A stretch of 64,000 bases of DNA from Roseiarcus sp963730555 (GTDB taxonomy: Bacteria > Pseudomonadota > Alphaproteobacteria > Rhizobiales > Beijerinckiaceae): NCBI GenBank assembly GCA_963730555.1, contig CAVSSS010000031.1:1-64000 (forward strand). The letters run 5' to 3'. A program made the position numbers and the translations under genes. Shown piece after piece: positions 36,101 through 45,169 of this stretch. Numbering within the stretch: the stretch's first letter is position 1; each line of letters opens with the position of its first letter. Under the pieces are notes generated by a model. That model was not told where the DNA came from and did not search any database. It saw nothing but the letters and a program-made list of their open reading frames with translations.

Positions 36101-39100
36101 TACCAACTCCACCTCAAGCCCGTCCAGCCCGATAAAAGTCAGTTGCTGATCACGATCGCGCCAGTTGAGCATTACCTGGAAAAGCGGGGAATAGCTCGGG
36201 TTCCGCTCGGGCCGGACTTTGTTCACTACGTGGTCAAAGGGAGGAGAACGGTGCGCATAGAGGTCAAGCACGGATTTTTGCACTTGAGCCAGCAATTGTC
36301 GGAAGCTTAAGTCCTCTGCAAGCAGAGTTCGAAGCACGTGAGTGTGCAGAAGAAAGCCGATCATCGTCTGAAGTTCAGGGCGGTCGCGATCGGCGAGCGG
36401 AATTCCTACAAGGACGTCTTCATGCCCAGTGTAGCGATAAAGCAAGGTGTTCAGGGCCGCAGCAACCACCGTAAATAAGCTTACCCTTTCGCGTTTGGCG
36501 CAGTCGCGCAAAGCGAAGGTTAGTTTTGGCGGTATCTGGAACCGTTTCCGGGTGCCCCTGTAGGAAATCGTTGGAGGCCGGCTCGGTTTGTCCATTGGCA
36601 GGTCAAGCAGCGTCGGGGCGGCGCGCAATTGTCGCTCCCAGTATCCCAAGTCTTCAGCGAGCTGGTCGCTGTCGAGCTGTCGTTGCTGCCAAATGGCGTA
36701 ATCGCCATGATGGATTGGCAAAGGCGGCAGCACAAACGGCTGGCTGCGGCGCGCGGCGCTGTACAATGCCGACAGTTCTCGCCACAAGACCCCTTCCGAC
36801 GACCAGTCGCAAATGAGGTGGTGCATCATCAGAATGAAGATGTGTTCCTTCTCTCCAAGGTGGAGCAAGGTGGCGCGGATGCCGGGCTCCGTCTTGAGAT
36901 CATATGGAAGTCGTGGCTCGTCGATTAGCAAACGTTCTATTTCCGCGGCGCGCTGTGGCGGCGTTAGCGAACTCAGGTCAATTTGCTTAAGACGTAACGG
37001 CCAGCTTTCATGAACAATGACGGTAGGCTCATCGTCCGTGGTCTGAACGGTAGACCGGAAGTTTTCGTGACGGGCGACGATGACATTGAGCGCCTCCTCT
37101 AAGGCCCCGACGTCTAGCTCCCCGCGAAGCCGCACCGCTTCGGCTTCATTATAAACAGGGGCTCCGGCAATCACTTGTTCCATAAACCAAATTCGTCGCT
37201 GGTTGGGGCTGAGAGGGCACGGGAGCGAGCGGTCGCGCGGGGGAATCGTCTCATCGACTGAGGGCGAACCGACCTTCAGCAACAGTTCCTGCTCCCACGA
37301 AACCGTCGGGTCCGCAGCAGAAACATTGTCTGGGCGTAACCGACTCCGGATCAATGCCGCCTGTTGTGCGACCGTGACGTTCTCAAAGAAATCCGCCATT
37401 GAAATCCGAAGCGGCAGCTTGTCGCGAAGCAGCGCCAAACATTGCATTGCAAGCAGGGAATGGCCGCCTAACGCGAAAAAATTGCTCTGCGGGTCAACAT
37501 TTGGCTGCTTGAGCAGCTTCGCCCAAGTTTCCCTAATGATTTGTTCGATCGGCGTTGACGCCCCGGACGCCTTGTCTGAGGACCTCGTCAGATCCTGAGC
37601 AGCCGATACGGGCAAAAAGGACTGTTCCGCCAACTCTTCCTGGAGCTTCAGCCGTTGCACTTTGCCTGAAGGGCCCTTCGGCAAATCGCGAACGAAATGA
37701 ATTCGGCTCGGCGTTTTGAAATGGCCCAGGCGGCTCTCGCAAAAGCTGAGGAGATCGCTTTCATCGCATTTGACACCGTCCCGCAAAATCGCAAACGCGA
37801 CGATATCCTCGCCGACGTAGCGATCAGGAACGCCCACGGCGGCTGCCTCCAAGACGGCGGAATGCGATTCCAAGATTTCATCGATCTGCTTGGGGGCAAT
37901 GTTCATTCCCCCTTTGATGATCAATTCTTTCGAGCGGCCGACCACGAAGAAATAACCTTCCTCGTCCTGATAAGCGAGGTCGCCGGTATGCAACCATGCG
38001 TCCGCATCCAGCGCTGCTGGCGTCTCCGCGGGATCCTTGTAATAGCCCTGCATCATCCCATCGCCACGGATCAAAACCTCGCCTGGTTCGCCCGCAGGCA
38101 ATTCCTCACCCTGGCGACCGACAATCTTGGTTTCGAAGCCCCATGCTAGCCCCGGTGACCCAATCTTGTTCGTCCCGGGAGGTACGGGATTGGAGAAGAC
38201 GTTGCCTGCTTCCGACGATCCCATCGCCTGAATGAGCGGCAACTTGAATTTCTCGAGGAATTCACGGTGCAATGCAGGGGAGAGGGGGGCCGATGAAGAT
38301 CGCAGGAAACGGATCCGCTCGAAGCAGGCGGCGCGGTTCTCTGCTTTCGGGTCCTTCCAATCCAAGAGTTGGCCGATAATGGTCGGCACCACGGCCGACC
38401 AGGTGCAGCGGTAGTCATCCAACCAGTTCCAGAATTCGCTGACGAGGAAGCCACGCGGAACAACCACCGAACCACCGCTCATGAGGGTCGGAATTAGGGT
38501 GACGCACTCGGCATTGATATGGTACAGGGGAAGAACAAGAAGCGAACGATCCGAGGACGTCAGCTTGTGGGCAAGGATTGAGTTGCGTCCATGCGCGAGA
38601 ATAGACCGGTGGGTATGGACCGCTCCCTTCGGCTGACCAGTCGTTCCAGAGCTGTACATCAGCAGGACAGGATCGTCGTTTCTAAGGATGGGGGGACGGT
38701 CATTCAAGGTTTGTTCCGCCCTCTCGCGCCACAATTCGTAAGTGTCGAAGGAGACAGTTTTAATTTCCCCCCGCACTTCCTTCATCGTTTCGCTAAGCAG
38801 TCCCCTGTATTTCTCCTCTACAATAACGATCTTGACGCCGCTGTGCTCAAGCATGTAAGACAGCTGGGAAGCGCCACCGCGTGCGTTCAGGGGTACCCCA
38901 ACAAAGCCGCCGTACATCGCGCTCAGAAACAAAATAGCAGCGGATAAACTATTATCCATAAGGAAGGCGATTTTATCACCTTGTTTGAGGCCATTCTGTT
39001 GGAAGCCGAAACATGATTTTACGGCATGATATTGAAGTTCCTTGAAGGTCAATGTTCGTTTGCTTTCCGGGCAAATCAAATATGGCATGTCGGGTTGTGA

Positions 39101-39160
39101 CAGCGCCATGCGGTCGATGAGGTCCCGGACCGTCGAAGAAATCTCCAACGCTATGCTCAT
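33155..39160 (-). CDS. Two-module NRPS: acyl/aryl-AMP ligase-T-C-A-T-TE
   Basis: 2001 aa from the ATG at 39160; the frame opens 11 codons earlier, but AAGGA lies 6 nt before 39160. Order: A1 (1-520), a ligase-type domain like acyl-CoA synthetases (YSSGTTGQPKG at 169-179); T1 (LGGHSLL, Ser568); C (640-1090, HHLICD at 780-785); A2 (1110-1610, YTSGSTGRPKG around Thr1260); T2 (LGGHSLL, Ser1656); TE (AGYSFHG, Ser1786; GDHLSLI near the end supplies His). A2 has FVDSVSEIF where alpha-amino-acid domains have FDxSVWEIF, so the Asp that holds the alpha-amino group is missing. My pocket reading is V-D-S-L-T-S-L-A-D-K, close to beta-alanine codes. Predicted product: an acyl- or aryl-beta-alanine released by the TE. 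No phosphopantetheinyl transferase or exporter is nearby. GC is below the chromosome's. Confidence 0.93.
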   Translation of the reverse strand: MSIALEISSTVRDLIDRMALSQPDMPYLICPESKRTLTFKELQYHAVKSCFGFQQNGLKQGDKIAFLMDNSLSAAILFLSAMYGGFVGVPLNARGGASQLSYMLEHSGVKIVIVEEKYRGLLSETMKEVRGEIKTVSFDTYELWRERAEQTLNDRPPILRNDDPVLLMYSSGTTGQPKGAVHTHRSILAHGRNSILAHKLTSSDRSLLVLPLYHINAECVTLIPTLMSGGSVVVPRGFLVSEFWNWLDDYRCTWSAVVPTIIGQLLDWKDPKAENRAACFERIRFLRSSSAPLSPALHREFLEKFKLPLIQAMGSSEAGNVFSNPVPPGTNKIGSPGLAWGFETKIVGRQGEELPAGEPGEVLIRGDGMMQGYYKDPAETPAALDADAWLHTGDLAYQDEEGYFFVVGRSKELIIKGGMNIAPKQIDEILESHSAVLEAAAVGVPDRYVGEDIVAFAILRDGVKCDESDLLSFCESRLGHFKTPSRIHFVRDLPKGPSGKVQRLKLQEELAEQSFLPVSAAQDLTRSSDKASGASTPIEQIIRETWAKLLKQPNVDPQSNFFALGGHSLLAMQCLALLRDKLPLRISMADFFENVTVAQQAALIRSRLRPDNVSAADPTVSWEQELLLKVGSPSVDETIPPRDRSLPCPLSPNQRRIWFMEQVIAGAPVYNEAEAVRLRGELDVGALEEALNVIVARHENFRSTVQTTDDEPTVIVHESWPLRLKQIDLSSLTPPQRAAEIERLLIDEPRLPYDLKTEPGIRATLLHLGEKEHIFILMMHHLICDWSSEGVLWRELSALYSAARRSQPFVLPPLPIHHGDYAIWQQRQLDSDQLAEDLGYWERQLRAAPTLLDLPMDKPSRPPTISYRGTRKRFQIPPKLTFALRDCAKRERVSLFTVVAAALNTLLYRYTGHEDVLVGIPLADRDRPELQTMIGFLLHTHVLRTLLAEDLSFRQLLAQVQKSVLDLYAHRSPPFDHVVNKVRPERNPSYSPLFQVMLNWRDRDQQLTFIGLDGLEVELVLAESRTSKFDLTLMFTDAGDNIDLEIEYNTDLFDEARIERMAGHLGTLLEAGAANPGRPLSDLPLLTEAERRQLLVDWNQTEASYPKDVCLHELFEEQVELTPNATAVEFEGERLTYRELNERANQLARHLQGLGVGPDALVAICLERSLEMVVGLLAILKAGGAYVPLDPSYPTERLAFMLSDAQARVLVTRQSLAGILPTGAAQVVYVDTQWAFITQHGAENLETPVRPHQLAYVIYTSGSTGRPKGVCGEHRGTLNRLRWMWRQYPFAAGERCCQKTVLSFVDSVSEIFGPLLQGVAAVLIAEPLVRDPSRLVTALAEAKVTRIVLVPSLLRVLLDQYADLAARLPSLSHWTSSGEALAGDLAERFLEQLPGRILVNLYGSSEVAADATWFEVPPNVRSGPTPIGRPIDNIRAYILDTQQRPVPVGVRGELHIGGLGVARGYHHRPELTAERFIPDPFRSVPEARLYKTGDLARYLPNGAIEYLGRLDYQVKIRGLRIELGEIESVLSALPGVGEAVVLVRQDVPGNEQLVAYLKVSKDEPPRDSELRILLRAKLPEYMIPSALVVLDHFPLTPNGKVDRKALPRPDLQSLNPAEFAPPRTKMETALADIWRRALGLGRVGRHDNFFELGGHSLLAVRVIAEIDRTLNVHVNVPQFFQNPTIEQLARSVEPGHRFPLKPRVLMLQQGHVQPALYFVGAGPSEIRMAKFLTKDRAVYGTEAPLPIAWRRALASARPTISQLGKLYGNAVRAHAGTSPCVLAGYSFHGKVVIEAARALQQAGGQIAMVLLIELNVWSGPADRIKQTLLRNLRSVRSRNEIGTADEIETTIPFSASLGRSLRSIGWLVAQAPPLVKRNLAVLIPREDEVQEAPGWVDEEGAQVTLDEMAQLFLRSGSSFDPSPLDATAVLFRTRQPGDKLLPGGGLDSGWEGRFTRGLEIIEVSGDHLSLIREERNVAALARKITGVLRRVTVASEVALCH

Positions 39161-39409
39161 GGTATGTCCTTCGTACGGCCCGCCGCTCGACAATCTCGCC
39201 GAACAATCGCCAGGGCAAATGAGCCCGGCTAGCGATCACCGAATTCAAAATGTTAACTTGTAGTCAACGGCGAACACTGCTGACGCAGTGCACTATAGGC
39301 GAAAAGCCTACGGATGATAATTATCCAAAGCGTTATCGTTCAAGGACATAGGTAGTACTACTTAGAGGCACCGGCGCGATTTGCCGAGAGAGGTCCCGCG
39401 CATCAATTC

Positions 39410-39503
39410 GCAAAACAATGACATAGTGGTGCCCAGTTTCGTTCCGGGTGCCGCTGTTCGCGCCCGAGAAGATGAAACTGGGCACTCCTCAACTTGTTTT
39501 GTA
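39410..39503. repeat. Dispersed repeat, two copies head-on
   Basis: A forward copy (GCAAAACAATGACATAG, GTGCCCAGTTTCGTTC; 39410-39443) faces an inverted copy (GATGAAACTGGGCACTCC then AACTTGTTTTG; to 39503), with CGCGCCCGAGAA between them. The inverted copy is the closer match to 30964-31010. It lies 250 bp upstream of the NRPS start. Confidence 0.75.
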
Positions 39504-39752
39504 AGGACAGTCCATAGCGCCTTATCAGAGCAGGCCTGCTATGGATTCCCTTTTGAAATCAGCCCACAAACGGCAGAACGCGCAAGAAAGCGGTCTTCGA
39601 AAGGGCGCGACCGCGCGTTCTGGGGCGGTTCGAACCCTTTGTCCTCCAACGTCAAGAAGGGCGCGCGCCCTGTTTTAAGCTTGCTTGAGGTCGGGCCATG
39701 CTTACAGCGGATGTTCAACGCTTCTTCGAGTGGGCGTGCAAGTTCGCCAAGG

Positions 39753-40017
39753 CTATCGGCGGTGTCTGCGTGCTTTGCGCAGCGCGTCTCTCATAGGTTG
39801 TGGTATGAAAGCGGCAAGGTTGGCAATGCCGTTGCAATACTGCTTTCGGATGAGATCGCGCCACAAATTCTTGTGCATGGTGTTCGGAACCTCGCTTTGC
39901 GACAGACGAATTTGCCTTATGTGCTTGAGGCCGAAGGGCTGGAATACCGAATACTCGTGACGATAATCACGTAGCAGTGTATGATAGTTGGACCAATAAC
40001 AGGCTGAGCTGGGTAAT
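39753..40017 (-). pseudogene. Startless coding-like remnant upstream of the NRPS
   Basis: Open for about 87 codons without an ATG at its head: ACYWSNYHTLLRDYRHEYS, FGLKHIRQIRLSQSEVPN, NLWRDLIRKQYCNGIANL, stop at 39753. The aromatic and basic pattern looks like a real protein C-terminus. I cannot name the family. It may be the 3' end of a gene lost between the glycosyltransferase and the NRPS. Confidence 0.35.
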
Positions 40018-40099
40018 TTTTAACCTTCATTAGTCTGCACGTAGTGAATAAATCTTTCAATAACGCCGCTGAGAAATCTGCACTGACGAACGCGTTAAA

Positions 40100-41086
40100 C
40101 TACAGGTCGCGAGAACTCCTGGTGTGGATAATGCTAATCAGATGCCCGGCAGTGAGCTGGGCGCGTTTGCGAAATAAGGCGAACTCGTTGAACGGACGGA
40201 TCGGACCATCTACAAATCGCCAGTACGCCAAGTGTGTCCGGCTGGGTGGAAGGCCGCGCAGAGCATCAAAAATGTAATTCCGCCGCCACGGCTTTTTGTG
40301 CCACATAGCGTGCGGCATGATCGTGTTGAAAAACGGGAACATTCCCATCGCCTCCGGTCCTAGCAAGCAGATCGGGATGTCAGTCGCCATGATCGTTGCG
40401 TTTAGGACATCCTGGTCCATTCGCGAGAATTCCAGCCTGCCAGTGGTATTCTTCATTTTGCGCATATTTGCGCCGTCGCGCTCCAGTTCTTCCATAAGCC
40501 GGCTCCACACGCTGGCGAAATCGGCGTACGCCCGCGAAATGCCGATGCAGCCACCGTTTACATAGCCGGTGAACTCACGATAGCCACGCTTCTGCCGAGC
40601 GGCCAGATCGCGCCATCCAAGCCGGTAAACGTGGTGTGGCGACATGTGGCTGTCTGCGGGATCAAGCACTAGCACCACACCGCTGCCGGCCCACTGGGCG
40701 AACGACCTCCAGGAATGCGTGATGACCATGTCTGTATCGAAATAATAGACGAGATCGGCCTCCGGATACGTCTTGAACAGCAAGTCCTCGATGAAGTGGG
40801 GCTTGCAGTTGTTCAGGTGCCACGAGCCCGGAACCTCGATGAGTCGCATTTGCACCGAAGGGCTGATGGCGTAGGTGTCCAACTTCGGATCTCGCGCAAA
40901 TTGCTCAAGCCAATTAGGACGTTCCCCGCGAAAGCCGATTACGACGGTTCCTTCGAATCCAGCGCGAACTAGGGAATTGACCAGCGCGGCGACGCCGTAG
41001 AAATAATGCCCCTCGGCAAGCGTGCAGACCACTTGTTTAGCGAGAGACGTCGAGGCGTTCCCGCTTGTTAACACCGTCATTACCAC
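40100..41086 (-). CDS. GT-A-fold glycosyltransferase-like protein
   Basis: 328 aa. The nucleotide-sugar site is suggested by VYYFDTDMVITHSW, a DxD motif in its usual setting, preceded by VSSLAEGHYFYG-like early sequence (VCTLAEGHYFYGVAALVNSL), as in GT8-type enzymes. Later blocks are GYVNGGCIGISRAYADF and EFSRMDQDVLNATIM, typical of the acceptor side of that fold. No membrane segment. It lies upstream of the NRPS on the same strand, about 0.9 kb away, so it may decorate the NRPS product or a surface glycan; the link is only positional. The frame opens at 41086; MTVLTSG is two codons in. Confidence 0.7.
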   Translation of the reverse strand: MVMTVLTSGNASTSLAKQVVCTLAEGHYFYGVAALVNSLVRAGFEGTVVIGFRGERPNWLEQFARDPKLDTYAISPSVQMRLIEVPGSWHLNNCKPHFIEDLLFKTYPEADLVYYFDTDMVITHSWRSFAQWAGSGVVLVLDPADSHMSPHHVYRLGWRDLAARQKRGYREFTGYVNGGCIGISRAYADFASVWSRLMEELERDGANMRKMKNTTGRLEFSRMDQDVLNATIMATDIPICLLGPEAMGMFPFFNTIMPHAMWHKKPWRRNYIFDALRGLPPSRTHLAYWRFVDGPIRPFNEFALFRKRAQLTAGHLISIIHTRSSRDL

Positions 41087-41371
41087 GCGGCTCCCAGCTC
41101 TAGTTTATCCACGCATATCCTTGCATCGGCCCAGTTTGCGCCGGCTGTCATACAGGCAATGACAGGCCATCCCTATCAGGACCGAGACGCGCACGGCAAG
41201 GCGCAGTCTCGCCTCCGTCGAGCCTACTCTTCTCGGCGTTATCCACTAGGTGTTTGGTCTCGGCCTTTGATGGGGCATCCTTGTCGAGTGATTCGAAGGA
41301 TGCGCTATGGGCCAGATTCTACATGGGAGCGCCACAACGACTGAGGCGGTCCGTCGAGCGATACAGCATAG

Positions 41372-42762
41372 TCATGTCTGGACGGCGCCCGCAGATCAAG
41401 GGTTATCCGATGTGGTGTGGAGCTCGCGGGTGCGGTCATGTCTCCGGCCTTTTTGCGCGGGACGGGTCCCGCTGGCCCTGATGGTTTCCGCTGGTTCGTT
41501 TGCCTGATCAAGAGAACGAGCTTGGCGCTCCGACTATGCTCCAGGCTTCCCGAACCAATTTCTCGCGCGTTCGCATCACTACGTAGTCACCCTCGATTCA
41601 GTGATCGCTCGATAGACCCGAGGACGCTGGGTTATCAGGCCACGGCATCCCCGTAGATGGAGCCATCGCGCATAATGGCGAAGGCGATCCTCGCGAGCTT
41701 GTTCGCCACGGCTACCGCGACAAGCTTAAACGGTTTGGTTTCCATGAGCTTCCCGGCCCACCCTCTAAGCCCATCCTGGTGCGCCCTTCTGTGGAAGAGG
41801 ACGGCGTGAGCGCCGACGACCAACAGCTTTCGGAGGTAGCGATTCCCCATTTTTGACACCCGTCCAAGGCGTTCTTTGCCCCCCGACGAGTTCTGTCTCG
41901 GCGCCAGTCCGAGGAACGCTGCGAACTCCCGCGGGCCCGAGAATGCGCCAACATCCTGAACACTCGCAGCAATCGCGGATGCCGTTATGGGGCCAATTCC
42001 GGGGACACTCATCAGCCGTCGAGCTGTCCGATCCGTCCTCGCCAGCTCTAGGATGGCGCGGTCGATCGCGGCGATCTCACCGTTGAGGGTTTGCAACTGA
42101 CGGATGGTCGGCGCGAGCGCGTCCCGTACGCAAAGCGGGATGGAGCCATCGCCCTCCAAAATCGCTGCGGCCAATGCGTAGGCTCCGCTCGGTCCCTGTG
42201 CAGCGATAACGCCGACCTCCGCCAGATGGCCGCGCAATGCGTTGAGGAGCTGTGTGCGTTGAGACACCAGGATCTCACGCACCTTGTGATGCATAAGAAC
42301 GGCTTGATTGTCGATCGACCGGACCGGCACGAATCGCATCGAAGGCCGAGTGACCGCTTCGCAAATCGCAGCCGCATCAGCCGCATCGTTCTTCTGCCGG
42401 CGAACATAGGCCTTGACGTAATTGGGTGGCATCAGTCGAGCGACGTGCCCGAGTTTGACCAATTCACGAGCCCAGTGGTGAGCTGAGCCGCAGGCCTCCA
42501 AACTTATGATGCAGGGCGGTAGAGCGGCAAAGAACGACAGTACGTCCTTGCGCCTTAACGAGGTAGCCATCACAACCTTGCCATCGGCGTCCACCGCGTG
42601 AATCTGGAAGACGTGTTTCGCCAGATCGAGACCAACGGTCGTCACCGAGTTCAAGTCAACGCGTGCCTTGCCCATTTGTGGCGCTCCTTCGATGAGTGTT
42701 CGACAGCGCATCTTGACATGCCTCCTCGGGGAGCAGGCGTTGCGGGCGCCGTCCACACCATC
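41372..42762 (-). mobile_element. IS110-family element, IS1111 subgroup
   Basis: Its edges are defined by the interrupted IS481 frame (CAGCATAGTCA left, TCAAGAGAGCC right). Near both ends lies an inverted repeat: TGGACGGCGCCCGC at about 41379-41392, and its complement GCGGGCGCCGTCCA at 42742-42755. Subterminal inverted repeats set IS1111 elements apart from other IS110 members. TCA is present at both junctions. One intact transposase. Confidence 0.82.
41635..42675 (-). CDS. IS110/IS1111-family transposase (DEDD)
   Basis: 346 aa from the ATG at 42675 (MGKARVDLNSVTTVGLDLAK); the frame is open 27 codons further. The N-terminal RuvC-like DEDD domain has GLDLAKHVFQIHAVD, SLEACGSAHHWAREL and RRQKNDAADAAAICEA. 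The C-terminal transposase_20 domain has LMSVPGIGPITASAIAA and FLGLAPRQNSSGGKERLG with the conserved Ser. Looks functional. Acts as the recombinase of the surrounding element. Confidence 0.92.
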   Translation of the reverse strand: MGKARVDLNSVTTVGLDLAKHVFQIHAVDADGKVVMATSLRRKDVLSFFAALPPCIISLEACGSAHHWARELVKLGHVARLMPPNYVKAYVRRQKNDAADAAAICEAVTRPSMRFVPVRSIDNQAVLMHHKVREILVSQRTQLLNALRGHLAEVGVIAAQGPSGAYALAAAILEGDGSIPLCVRDALAPTIRQLQTLNGEIAAIDRAILELARTDRTARRLMSVPGIGPITASAIAASVQDVGAFSGPREFAAFLGLAPRQNSSGGKERLGRVSKMGNRYLRKLLVVGAHAVLFHRRAHQDGLRGWAGKLMETKPFKLVAVAVANKLARIAFAIMRDGSIYGDAVA

Positions 42763-43116
42763 AAGAGAGCCTGAGGGCGCTTGCCAAGCGCTATGGCGTC
42801 AATCCGAAGACGATCGCCAAGTGGAAGGGCGGAGCTCAGTTTCCGATCTTCGGACAGGCCCCAAGACGCCCCGATCAACCGTCCTGACTGTTGAAGAGGA
42901 GGCGATCGTTGTCGCCTTCCGAAGGCATACGCTGCTGCCGCTTGACGACTGCCTCTACGCGCTTCAACCGACAATCCCTCACCTCACGCGCTCGTCGCTG
43001 CATCGTTGCCTTAAGCGTCATAGAATTCGCGGCTGCCGCAAGTCGAGGGCGAAGCCTCGCCCAAGCGCAAGTTCAAGATCTAGCCGATTGGCGTAACCCT
43101 CCGGGGAGGGCCGCGG

Positions 43117-44751
43117 TTACGCGGCGGCGCGCGAGCGGCGGTCGGACATCCAGTTCCAAGGTAGGAGTTTGCCGAGCCGGGTCTGCGGCGTGTCGGCGAT
43201 CTTGGAAAGAGTGTCGGCGAGCCAAGCCTGCGGATCGATGTCGTTGAGCCTTGCGGTCTGAATCAGCGTGTACATGATCGCGGCGCGCTCAGCCCCGCGC
43301 TCTGAGCCGGCGAAGAGCCATGATTTTCGGCCCAAGGCCAGGCCGCGCAGCGCTCGTTCCGCCGCATTGTTCGTCAAGCAGATGCGTCCGTCTTCGAGGA
43401 ACCGCACGAAGGGCGGCCAGCGCGTGAGCATGTAATCGATGGCCTTGGCGACGGCATTGTGCCGGGAGAGCTTGGCGCGTTCAGAGCGCGTCCACTCTTC
43501 GAGCGCGGCGACGAGCGCCGCGCTCCTTGAGCGGCGCGCAGCGAGCCGCGCCTCGGCCGTGACGCCGTTGATCTCGCGCTCGATCTCGAAGATGGCGTCG
43601 ATGCGTTTGACCGCCTCCAGCGCGATCGGCGAGATCGGCGCGGCGTTCTTACCCCGCCTCGCGTTGGCGGCGATGTCGGCGAGTTCGAAGAACTTGCGTC
43701 TGGCGTGGCTCCAACATAGCGCTTCGACGATCGGGCCCGGTTTCCGATCGGGCGGATAAAGTCTGGCGTAGCCGCTGAAAGCGTCGGCCTGGAGGACGCC
43801 GCTCCAGTTCGTCAGATGACACTCAGGATGCTCGCCGCGGCGATCGCGCGAGGCGTAGAACAACGCCGCCGGCGGGTCCTTGCCGCCGAACGGCCTGTCG
43901 TCGCGGACGTAAGTCCAGACGCGGCCAGTTTCGGTCTTGCCTTTCGCCAGGATCGGAATGGTGGTGTCATCGCCGTGTAGGCGCTCAGCCGACAGAACGT
44001 GGCGTTCGATCAACCTGTGCAGGGGCCGCAAGGCGGCGGCGCAGGCGCCGACCTGGTCAGCGAGCGTCGATAGGCTAAGATCCACGCCTTCTCGGGCGTA
44101 GCGCTCGCTCTGGCGATTGAGCGGCTGATGTTGACCAAACTTCTCGAACAGGATCATCGCCAGCAGATTGGGGCCAGCGAACCCTCGCGGCGTCACATGG
44201 AAGGGCGCCGGCGGCTGGGTGATGGTCTCGCATTCGCGGCATGAGAAGCGCTCGCGCACGGTCTGGATCACCTTCCATTGACGCGGGACAACCTCGAGCG
44301 TCTCCGTGATGTCCTCGCCGAGCTTCGACAGCTTGGCCGAGCCGCAGCAAGGGCAGCTCTGCGGCGCTGGGATCACCACGCGCGCACGCGGCAGATGATC
44401 CGGGAACGGTTTTCGCGCCGGCCGCTTGCGCGCGAAGGATCTGAGCGTGGTGGAGGGCTTCGTATGTTCGGCGGCGAGTTCATCTTCCGCCGCGTTGGCC
44501 TCTGCCTCCTCGAGCTGAAGCTCCAATTGGTCGAGTAGCCGCGCCGTGCGCTCGGAGCGAGGTCCGTAAATCGTGCGCCGCAGCTTTTCGATCTCAAGAT
44601 TGAGATGCGCGATCAGCGCGCGACCCTGCGCCAGTTCAGCGACGGCCGCGACGGCGCACGCCTTCTCCACCGCAGCTTCGGTCCGCGCCGCAATCAGCGC
44701 CGCTTTTAACGCGTCGATGTCGTCCGGAAGCGAGGAAAGATCGGCGTCCAC
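43117..44751 (-). CDS. tnpC: IS66 transposase TnpC
   Basis: 544 aa. An N-terminal coiled coil (LAQGRALIAHLNLEIEKLRR) precedes the zinc finger CPCCGSAKLSKLGED and CRECE, then the DDE domain: LHGDDTTIPILAKGK, WTYVRDDRPFGGKDPPAALF, SGYARLY, and NNAAERALRGLALGRKSWLF near the end with the catalytic Glu. Ends with LLPWNW. Full length for the family, third gene of the element. Confidence 0.95.
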   Translation of the reverse strand: MDADLSSLPDDIDALKAALIAARTEAAVEKACAVAAVAELAQGRALIAHLNLEIEKLRRTIYGPRSERTARLLDQLELQLEEAEANAAEDELAAEHTKPSTTLRSFARKRPARKPFPDHLPRARVVIPAPQSCPCCGSAKLSKLGEDITETLEVVPRQWKVIQTVRERFSCRECETITQPPAPFHVTPRGFAGPNLLAMILFEKFGQHQPLNRQSERYAREGVDLSLSTLADQVGACAAALRPLHRLIERHVLSAERLHGDDTTIPILAKGKTETGRVWTYVRDDRPFGGKDPPAALFYASRDRRGEHPECHLTNWSGVLQADAFSGYARLYPPDRKPGPIVEALCWSHARRKFFELADIAANARRGKNAAPISPIALEAVKRIDAIFEIEREINGVTAEARLAARRSRSAALVAALEEWTRSERAKLSRHNAVAKAIDYMLTRWPPFVRFLEDGRICLTNNAAERALRGLALGRKSWLFAGSERGAERAAIMYTLIQTARLNDIDPQAWLADTLSKIADTPQTRLGKLLPWNWMSDRRSRAAA

Positions 44752-44821
44752 GAATCACATGGAATCACAAAATCGGCCGTTTGAGGCGCCCCTTTTTGCG
44801 TTTCTTCAGCCGATTTTTCTC

Positions 44822-45169
44822 CTATCCGACCGCCGTCGGACGCCATGTCTCTTGCGGCATGCGCCAATCGATGCCCGACAGCAGATAGGAAAGCTGGGCC
44901 GTCGAGATCGTCACCGTTCCGTCAGCCAACGATGGCCATAGGAATCGCCCGCGCTCCAATCGCTTTGAGAACAGGCATAAGCCCTGGCCGTCGCTCCAAA
45001 GACACTTGATCAGAGACTCGCGGCGGCCGCGAAAAACGAAGAGATGGCCGGAATGCGGATCGCGCCTCAATGTTTCTTGGACGATCAGCGCCAGACCGTC
45101 GAATCCTTTGCGCATATCGGTGTGGCCGGTCACTAGCCACACGCGCGCCCCACTCGGGATCGGAATCAT
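44822..45169 (-). CDS. tnpB: IS66 accessory protein TnpB
   Basis: 115 aa, family length. MIPIPSGARVWLVTGHTDMR, KGFDGLALIVQETL, GHLFVFRGRRESLIKCLW and RFLWPS are the conserved blocks of IS66 Orf2. Its exact role is unknown but it is needed for transposition in studied members. Start overlaps the tnpA stop (ATGA, 45166-45169). Confidence 0.95.
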   Translation of the reverse strand: MIPIPSGARVWLVTGHTDMRKGFDGLALIVQETLRRDPHSGHLFVFRGRRESLIKCLWSDGQGLCLFSKRLERGRFLWPSLADGTVTISTAQLSYLLSGIDWRMPQETWRPTAVG

